Below, piece by piece: positions 58,434 to 64,000 of a stretch of DNA of 64,000 bases. The notes under the pieces are model-generated. The model was not told the DNA's origin. It saw only the letters and a list, made by a program, of their open reading frames with translations, and did not search any database. This DNA is from Rugamonas violacea (GTDB taxonomy: Bacteria > Pseudomonadota > Gammaproteobacteria > Burkholderiales > Burkholderiaceae_D). The stretch is taken from positions 90,925-154,924 of the forward strand of contig NZ_JAEMNU010000123.1 of assembly GCF_016461825.1 (NCBI RefSeq), in the 5' to 3' direction. Made by a program: the position numbers and the translations under genes. Each line of letters starts with the position of its first letter. The stretch's first letter is position 1.

Positions 58434-61400
58434 TTAGATGGAGGGTTTCGGGCGCCAGCGCGTCAGCAGGTCTTGCGCCAGCACCGGACGGCTATAGAAG
58501 TAGCCCTGCGCCAGGTAGCAGCCGTGGCGCAGCAGGAAGGCGGCCTGCTCCTCGGTCTCGACCCCCTCGGCGATCACCGACAGGTTCATGCTCTTGCCGA
58601 GCTGGATGATGGCGATGGCGATGGCCTCGTCGTTGGGGTCGGTCGAGATGTCCTTGATGAAGGAGCGGTCGATCTTCAGCGTCTGCACCGGCAGCTGCTT
58701 CAGGTAGGCCAGCGAGGAGTAGCCGGTGCCGAAGTCGTCGATCGCCAGGCCGACACCGATCGAGTGCAGGTCGTTGATGAAGACCAGCGCGTCGCCGGTG
58801 TTCATGATGACCGACTCGGTCACCTCCAGCTGCAACCGCTCCGGCTCCAGCCCGGTCTCGCGCAGGATCGCCGAGACCATGTTGACGATGCTGCCGCGCT
58901 CGAACTGCTTGGCCGACAGGTTGACGGCGATCTTCGGCACGTACAGGCCGTCGGCCTGCCAGCGCACCATCTGGCGGCAGGCCTCGAACAGCACCCACTT
59001 GCCGAGCTGGTTGATGAAGCCGGTGTCCTCGGCCAGCGGGATGAAGCGCACCGGCGGCACCGGCCCCAGTTCCGGGTGGTTCCAGCGCACCAGCGCCTCG
59101 ACGCCGATCAAGCGGCCGGTGTCGATCTCCACCTGCGGCTGGTAGTTGAGGAACACCTCGTCCTTCTCGATCGAGCGGCGCAGGAAGGTCTCCAGGCGCA
59201 GCCGCTCGACGCCCTCGCCCGTCATCGACGGCGCGTAGAAGCTGTAGCCGTTGCGGCCGCGCGCCTTGGCCTGGTACATCGCCACGTCGGCGTTGCGGAT
59301 CAACATATTCAAGTCGACGGCGTCGTCCGGGAACAGGCTGATGCCCACGCTGCAGGTGACGAACAGCTCGTGGCCGGCCACCATGAAGGGCTGCTCGAAC
59401 ATCGCCACCAGCTTCTCGGCCACCAGGCTGGCCTTGTACTGCCCCCCCACGTCCTCCAGCAACACGATGAACTCGTCGCCGCCCAGCCGGGCCAGGGTGT
59501 CGCCCTCGCGCAGCTTGCCCGACAGCGCCTTGGCGACCTGCTGCAGCAGCTCGTCGCCGATGTGGTGGCCCAGCGTGTCGTTGACGTTCTTGAAGCGGTC
59601 CAGGTCGATGAACAGCAGCGCCAGCTGCTCGTCGTCGCGCACGGCGCGCTGCAGCGCGTGCTGCAGGCGGTCGTGGAACAGCAGGCGGTTGGGCAGCGCC
59701 GTCAGCGGGTCGTGGTGGGCCAGGTGGTCGAGCTTCTCCTGCGACTCCTTGGCCTTGGTGATGTCGCTGAACACGCCGACGTAGTGGGTGGCGATGCCGC
59801 GATGGTCGCGCACCGCCGAAACGGTCAGCCACTCCAGGTACAGCTCGCCGTTCTTGCGCTGGTTCCAGATCTCGCCGCGCCAGAAACCGCTGGTCATCTG
59901 CTCGTTCCACATCTGCTCGTAGAAGGCCTCGTCGTGGCGGCCCGAGCGGGTCAGCGTGCGGTCCTTGCCGATCGCCTCCTGCTCGGCGTAGCCGGTGATC
60001 TGGCTGAACGCCGGGTTGACCGCGACGATGGTGCCGGCCGCGTCGAGCACCACCACGCCGTCGGCGATGTGCTCGATGACGGTGGCCGACAGCAGCAGCT
60101 TCTCCTCGGCCTCCTTGCGCGCCGTGACGTCGGCGTAGACCCAGATGCTGCCCTCGTCGGCGCGGCTCTGGTCGATGGCGCAGCCGCTCACCAGGCACCA
60201 GAACAGCGTGCCGTCCTGGCGCCGGTAGTGGCGCTCTTCGCTGAAGTACTCGCCCGAGGCCAGCGTCGGGTACTGCCGCGCGCCGGCCGCCTCGTAGTCG
60301 AAGGTGTTGGGGAAGACGATCGCCGTCGAGGCGCCGACCATGCTGCCCGGCGGGTAGCCGAACAGCTCCTCGCAGCGCCGGTTGACCGAAACGATGTGGC
60401 GCTTGCGCACGAACATCACGCCGAACATCACGTTGTCGAGAATGGCGCTCTGCTCGGCCAGCAGGGCGGCGATGCGCATCTCGTTGTGTTTGCGCTCGCT
60501 GATGTCGGCGATGATGCCGTCGATCCAAGGCGCCGGCCCGCCCGCCTCGTGCGGCTGCGGCTGGCCGTTCTCCGACACCCAGCGTTCGGTGCCGCTGGCG
60601 TCGACGATGCGGTATTCGATGGCGTAGGGCTGGCCGTCGCGCACCGCCTGGCTGACGCAGTGGCGCTGGCGCTTGCGGTCCTCCGGGCAGATCAGCTTGG
60701 CCCAGGAGTGCGAGGTGCCGCGCATGAACTGGGCCGCCGAAAAGCCGGCGATGTGCTCGATGGCGTCGCTGATGAAATCGATCGGGCCGTCCGGGCGGAA
60801 GCGGAACACCGCGCCCGGCACTTGGGTGACGATGGTGCGGAAGCGCTCCTCGCGCTGGCCGATGTCCTCGAACAGGTGCTTGATGGCGACGCGCATCTGC
60901 TCGAGCTGGCCGGCCAGGCGGCCCAGCTCGTCGCTGCCGGCCAGGTCGAGGCGGGTCTCGAAGTCGCCGTGCGACAGGCGGTCGGAGAAGCGCATCAGCT
61001 TGCGCAACGGCTTGAGCAGGCGGGTGTTCAGGAACAGCACGATCAGCAGCAGCGACACGGTCAGCTGGGCCGCCAGCACGAAGACGTAGGACAGCTGCTT
61101 CTCGCGCAGCTCCTGTTGGCTGCGGGCGTCGTCCATCTCGACCATGATGCGGCCGATGCGTTCGCCGCGCACCAGGATCTCGCGCTCGGCGCGGTAGACG
61201 TTGCCGATCGGCCGCTGCGGCGAGTGCACGTGCATGAACTGGGTGTCGGCCTGGCCGACCACCTGCACCTGCACCACCGAGCGGTCGCGCATCACCGACT
61301 CGACCAGCGAATGGGCCGACTCGGCGTTCATGTTCCACAGCGACTCCTGCATGCCCAGCGCCAGGATGTCGGCGTTGCGCTGCAAGGACTCGTTGAGCGC

Positions 61401-61568
61401 CGTCTTGGCCGACTGCTGCTCGTGCACGCCGATCAGTAAATAGCTGCCGATGATGGCGGGGATCACCAGGCCGCCGAACACCACCAGCAGCAGGGCGCCG
61501 TAGATCGATAGGCCGTACAGCGCGCCCAGCCTGGAGCGTAGACGTTGGTAGATGGACGCGCCGGTCAT
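58434..61568 (-). CDS. Membrane sensor with HAMP, PAS, GGDEF and EAL domains
   Basis: 1044 residues from MTGASIYQRLRSRLG. N-terminal helix YGALLLVVFGGLVIPAIIGS, a periplasmic sensor of about 130 residues, a second helix (VLAAQLTVSLLLIVLF), then HAMP. Three PAS/PAC units follow (for example VPGAVFRFRPDGPIDFISDA and VEHI-like ADGVVVLDAAGTIVAVNPAF). The GGDEF motif reads LARLGGDEFIVLL, so cyclase residues are intact; the EAL domain starts LIGVEALVRWNHPELG and keeps IDDFGTGYSSLAYLK. It could make and/or break c-di-GMP. It is 22 bases upstream of the molybdenum hydroxylase gene. Confidence 0.93.
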   Translation of the reverse strand: MTGASIYQRLRSRLGALYGLSIYGALLLVVFGGLVIPAIIGSYLLIGVHEQQSAKTALNESLQRNADILALGMQESLWNMNAESAHSLVESVMRDRSVVQVQVVGQADTQFMHVHSPQRPIGNVYRAEREILVRGERIGRIMVEMDDARSQQELREKQLSYVFVLAAQLTVSLLLIVLFLNTRLLKPLRKLMRFSDRLSHGDFETRLDLAGSDELGRLAGQLEQMRVAIKHLFEDIGQREERFRTIVTQVPGAVFRFRPDGPIDFISDAIEHIAGFSAAQFMRGTSHSWAKLICPEDRKRQRHCVSQAVRDGQPYAIEYRIVDASGTERWVSENGQPQPHEAGGPAPWIDGIIADISERKHNEMRIAALLAEQSAILDNVMFGVMFVRKRHIVSVNRRCEELFGYPPGSMVGASTAIVFPNTFDYEAAGARQYPTLASGEYFSEERHYRRQDGTLFWCLVSGCAIDQSRADEGSIWVYADVTARKEAEEKLLLSATVIEHIADGVVVLDAAGTIVAVNPAFSQITGYAEQEAIGKDRTLTRSGRHDEAFYEQMWNEQMTSGFWRGEIWNQRKNGELYLEWLTVSAVRDHRGIATHYVGVFSDITKAKESQEKLDHLAHHDPLTALPNRLLFHDRLQHALQRAVRDDEQLALLFIDLDRFKNVNDTLGHHIGDELLQQVAKALSGKLREGDTLARLGGDEFIVLLEDVGGQYKASLVAEKLVAMFEQPFMVAGHELFVTCSVGISLFPDDAVDLNMLIRNADVAMYQAKARGRNGYSFYAPSMTGEGVERLRLETFLRRSIEKDEVFLNYQPQVEIDTGRLIGVEALVRWNHPELGPVPPVRFIPLAEDTGFINQLGKWVLFEACRQMVRWQADGLYVPKIAVNLSAKQFERGSIVNMVSAILRETGLEPERLQLEVTESVIMNTGDALVFINDLHSIGVGLAIDDFGTGYSSLAYLKQLPVQTLKIDRSFIKDISTDPNDEAIAIAIIQLGKSMNLSVIAEGVETEEQAAFLLRHGCYLAQGYFYSRPVLAQDLLTRWRPKPSI

Positions 61569-61815
61569 GCGCCCAGCAGCACTGCGGCAGCCTGTTTGTA
61601 AGTTTGCATCATCGAGCTTCGTTAAGTGATTACACTGGCACGGCCGGCGCGCCGGCGGCGCGGCACGGCTGGCTGGCCTGGCAAACTTTTCCCTGGGTGG
61701 AATTATGCACGGAAAAAGGGGCAAAAGTCACCAACTAGCGGCCCGCGCCGCCACGCGCCAAGCAAAAAGCGCGCAAGCTTGCTATCATCGCCTCTCTTTA
61801 CACGAGGAACCCGCC

Positions 61816-62322
61816 ATGACCCTATCCATTTACTCCGCCTCCATCCCGGTCTTCAAACAAATCCTGAACAGTCTGCTGGTCATCCTCGACAAGGCCGAAG
61901 CCCACGCCACCGAGAAGAAGATCGAGCCGAACGCGCTGCTGCAGTTCCGCCTGTTCCCCGACATGCTGCCCTTCACCCGCCAGATCCAGATCGCCTGCGA
62001 CTTCGCCAAGGGCTGCGCCGCCCGCCTGGCCGGCGCCGAAGTGCCGGCCTACGACGACAGCGAACAGAGCTTCGCCGAACTGAAGGCGCGCATCGTCAAG
62101 ACGCTGGCCTTCATCGAAGCGCTGCCGCAGGCGCAGATCGAGGGCAGCGAAACGCGCGCCATCACCACCGGCAGCGGCGAGAAGACCAAGCACTTCACCG
62201 GCCAGACCTATCTGTTCCACTACGCCCTGCCGCACTTCTTCTTCCACGCCACCACCGCCTACGACATCCTGCGCCACAACGGCCTGGACATCGGCAAGAA
62301 AAACTTCATCGGCACGTATTGA
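61816..62322 (+). CDS. DUF1993 family protein
   Basis: 168 residues from MTLSIYSASIPVFKQ with GAGGAA upstream. DUF1993 pattern: FRLFPDMLPFTRQIQIACDF, a central helix, and YALPHFFFHATTAYDILRHNG at the end, a four-helix DinB-like bundle. His residues in FHYALPHFFFH could bind metal. The function is unknown. Confidence 0.9.
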   Translation: MTLSIYSASIPVFKQILNSLLVILDKAEAHATEKKIEPNALLQFRLFPDMLPFTRQIQIACDFAKGCAARLAGAEVPAYDDSEQSFAELKARIVKTLAFIEALPQAQIEGSETRAITTGSGEKTKHFTGQTYLFHYALPHFFFHATTAYDILRHNGLDIGKKNFIGTY

Positions 62323-62359
62323 TCGACTATTGATCGACGCGCGCCGGCGGCGAGTTGTT

Positions 62360-62442
62360 TCACCCCCGGCGCGAAACCGGGGTCGGACCCGGCGCGTCAA
62401 GGCGGGGAGTCCGACCCCGGCTCCTTGCCTTTGGGTGGTTTG
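62360..62442. repeat. Dispersed palindrome, GGGGTCGGACCCC family, copy 3
   Basis: Left arm GGGGTCGGACCC (62379), right arm GGGGAGTCCGACCCC (62404), with GCCTTTGGGTGGTTT at 62427-62441, identical to copy 2. It again lies between convergent genes. The reverse complement of that 15-mer also occurs alone at 11952-11966. Confidence 0.85.
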
Positions 62443-62471
62443 AACGCCGCCGGCGCCTCGACCGCCAAGCC

Positions 62472-62660
62472 TCAGCTATTGCGGCGCGGGTAGCCCTGCG
62501 CCAGGATGCGCTGCCACACCAGTTCCTTCGCCTCGGCCGTCATCGACACCCAGTGCGCCACCTCGATCACGCTGCGGCCGCAGCCCCGGCAGATCTCGTC
62601 GAAGGTGGTCGAGCAGACGGCCACGCAGGGCGTGTCCGGCCGTGGTGGTAATGCCGTCAT
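62472..62660 (-). CDS. DUF1289 family protein
   Basis: 62 residues with the four-Cys pattern typical of the family (PCVAVCSTTFDEICRGCGR) and WVSMTAEAKELVWQRI. It probably binds zinc or an Fe-S cluster; the role is unknown. It follows the DUF1415 gene with 1 base between. Confidence 0.9.
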   Translation of the reverse strand: MTALPPRPDTPCVAVCSTTFDEICRGCGRSVIEVAHWVSMTAEAKELVWQRILAQGYPRRNS

Positions 62661-62661
62661 C

Positions 62662-63219
62662 TCACTGCTCCGCCATCAACTTGTCCCAACCGTCGTGACC
62701 CAGCTTGCGCAGCGTCGCGATGTTCTTCTCGAAGATGTCGCCCGCCTCGGGGAAGGCCTCGACCGCGCGCTCGACGCTCTCCTCGCGCAGCAGGTGCAGC
62801 GTCGGGTAGGGCGAGCGGTTGGTGTAGTTCTCGATGTCGTTGACGTGCGTCTCGGCGAACTGGTACTGCGGATGGAAGCTGGCCACCTGCAGCTCGCCGA
62901 CCAGGTCCATGTCCTCCAGCGCGGCGTCGGCGACGTCGAGGAACTCGTTGTAGTCCTCGAAGTCGGCCAGCACGTGGGGGTGGATCAGGAGTGTCGTGTC
63001 GACCGCCTCGGGCGAGGTGTCGGACAGGCGCTGCAGCTCGTCCATCAGGGTGCTGAGCAGCGCCTCCGGGGTGCTGGCATCGCTGACGACATAGCGGATC
63101 TGCTTCTTGACGTGGACGGCCTTGGCGAAGGGGCACAGGTTCAGGCCGATGACGGCCTTCTCCAGCCAGCTGGCGGTCGCGGCGATGATGGCGGCGTGGT
63201 CCGCAACGGGGGTACTCAT
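62662..63219 (-). CDS. DUF1415 family protein
   Basis: 185 residues from MSTPVADHAAIIAATASWLE with AAGGA ahead. Family motifs GLNLCPFAKAVHVKKQIRYV, FEDYNEFLDVADAALED, VASFHPQYQFAE and NRSPYPTLHLLREES are intact. Cys in LNLCPFA and His in FHPQYQF are likely functional. Function unknown; widespread in proteobacteria. Confidence 0.9.
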   Translation of the reverse strand: MSTPVADHAAIIAATASWLEKAVIGLNLCPFAKAVHVKKQIRYVVSDASTPEALLSTLMDELQRLSDTSPEAVDTTLLIHPHVLADFEDYNEFLDVADAALEDMDLVGELQVASFHPQYQFAETHVNDIENYTNRSPYPTLHLLREESVERAVEAFPEAGDIFEKNIATLRKLGHDGWDKLMAEQ

Positions 63220-63565
63220 ATTGATGTTCCTTGTAGATTTGAAGCGATGTTGCGCTCGACAGGCCAAATTGTACGCACTCTTTGCGCCATCTCATACTTT
63301 ATGGCCGCGCCGCTTGCCGCACGGCGGCAGGCGGACCAAGCTGCGGACATGCCGGGGCGCCGCGCCGCGCGCCGGGCAATCGCAGCATGTTCAGCTATTC
63401 TGCCGGCAACTTCACTGTATTTTCTCGAAACTATTGCCAAAAAGAATTAATCCGCGGCCCGGTCATCGAACTGACATATTCCTTGACTCAACTAGTCGAC
63501 CTTCGTACACTCCACGTTTATTCATGGTCCGCTCGATGTGATTCAGTCGACAACAATGGAAAACT
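63220..63565. other. Intergenic region without a confident gene
   Basis: Region between the divergent DUF1415 and MltD-like genes. It mixes a GC-rich block (63300-63380) with a more AT-rich stretch before the MltD start (for example CCTTGACTCAACTAGTCGAC). I see no gene, repeat or strong hairpin; it should hold both promoters. Confidence 0.5.
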
Positions 63566-64000
63566 ATGCAATCAAGCTCTAACACTTCCGCCGCCCTGGC
63601 CGCCCTGCTGATCGCCCTGGCGCCCGTCGCCGGCCACGCCGCAGACGCCGTCACGAGCGGCGCGCTGCTGTCGCTCCCGGCGCGCAGCGGCAACCTCCTC
63701 AACACCGCCGATTCCGCCGCCGCCCGCGCCGAGCGCGCCGCCCGCCCCGCGCTGAGCGAAGAAGCGCCGCGCGAGACCGACGTCTGGGGCCGCATCCGCA
63801 CCGGCTACGCCATCCCCGACCTGGACAACTCCCTGGTCGCCAAGCACGTCACCTGGTACAGCACCCGGCCCGACTACATCGCCCGCACCACCGCGCGCGC
63901 CTCGCGCTACCTGTTCCACGTCGTCAACGAGCTGGAAAAACGCGGCATGCCGACCGAACTGGCGCTGCTGCCCTTCATCGAATCGGCCTTCAACCCGCAA
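63566..64000 (+). CDS. mltD: MltD-like membrane-bound lytic transglycosylase (N-terminal part)
   Basis: 145 codons before the window edge. Signal peptide (AALLIALAPVAGHAADA), then DVWGRIRTGYAIPDLDNSLV and VTWYSTRPDYIARTTARASR as in MltD, ending in ELALLPFIESAFNPQ with the catalytic Glu of the Slt domain. The remaining catalytic domain and LysM repeats lie outside. It cleaves peptidoglycan glycan strands. GGAAAAC precedes the chosen ATG. Confidence 0.9.
   Translation, partial: MQSSSNTSAALAALLIALAPVAGHAADAVTSGALLSLPARSGNLLNTADSAAARAERAARPALSEEAPRETDVWGRIRTGYAIPDLDNSLVAKHVTWYSTRPDYIARTTARASRYLFHVVNELEKRGMPTELALLPFIESAFNPQ

Noticed and set aside
58098-61439. A 1113-codon plus-strand open frame opposite the GGDEF/EAL gene
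   Set aside because: Antisense shadow; repeats of Val/Ala/Asp/His without any fold signature.

Overview
ORGANISM. The window is GC-rich, tightly packed and laid out like a Gram-negative betaproteobacterium. I infer Oxalobacteraceae (Massilia/Duganella/Janthinobacterium type). The reasons are the run glmM-folP-ftsH-rlmE / yhbY - DUF4149 - greA - carB - carA, the complete pst-pho locus next to ppk1 and sixA, the DUF1289/DUF1415/DUF1853/DUF1993 families, a PEP-CTERM tail, and dispersed palindromes of the kind abundant in that family. This is inference from gene content; I could not run a phylogeny. LAYOUT. (1) 1-12.4 kb is a copper/silver resistance region in two divergent arms. The minus arm has small His/Met/Cys-rich proteins, a TolC-type lipoprotein, a Tat-exported multicopper oxidase, a CusF-like protein, CopC and the start of CopD. 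The plus arm has a complete CusCBA-type RND pump with ATGA-coupled genes and a DUF2946 protein, then the wreck of a sialidase-like gene. No metal-responsive regulator is visible. (2) 12.5-13.4 kb holds an ice-binding-like (DUF3494) PEP-CTERM protein broken by one extra G. (3) 13.4-26.6 kb is core housekeeping: two tRNAs, glmM, folP, ftsH, rlmE, yhbY, greA, carBA, a GlcG/HbpS-like protein and a patatin-like lipoprotein. (4) 26.7-33.5 kb is a lower-GC accessory island. It is bracketed by a 185-bp direct duplication of the 3' end of phoR and carries an Rhs polymorphic-toxin locus: an Rhs gene split by a 104-bp insertion, a variable C-terminal toxin module, an overlapping membrane immunity gene, then displaced and broken Rhs cassettes, an IS4-type transposase remnant and a second immunity-like gene. 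(5) 33.5-43.4 kb is the phosphate regulon, pstSCAB-phoU-phoB-phoR on the minus strand, diverging from ppk1-sixA, with a Pho-box-like direct repeat facing each way. (6) 43.4-49.3 kb has a polyamine-binding protein, an orphan fliD, a PilZ protein, radA and alr. (7) 49.45-50.6 kb is a lone gene with a Pro/Ala-rich leader, one membrane segment and a C-terminal zinc-deaminase signature, a candidate polymorphic toxin. (8) 50.7-64 kb has lplT, the cluster tsaB-rimI-uracil-DNA glycosylase-DUF1853, a thioredoxin-like gene, a lone molybdenum hydroxylase, a large GGDEF/EAL protein, DUF1993, DUF1289 and DUF1415 genes, and the start of an MltD-like transglycosylase. HOW THE GENES WORK TOGETHER. The copper arms cover periplasmic binding, oxidation and efflux of Cu/Ag. 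The pst/pho/ppk block couples high-affinity phosphate import and PhoR-PhoB signalling to polyphosphate synthesis. tsaB and rimI belong to translation fidelity and ribosome modification. The best candidates for something little described are the Rhs island with its eroded toxin/immunity cassettes inserted at phoR, and the solitary deaminase-like protein between alr and lplT.
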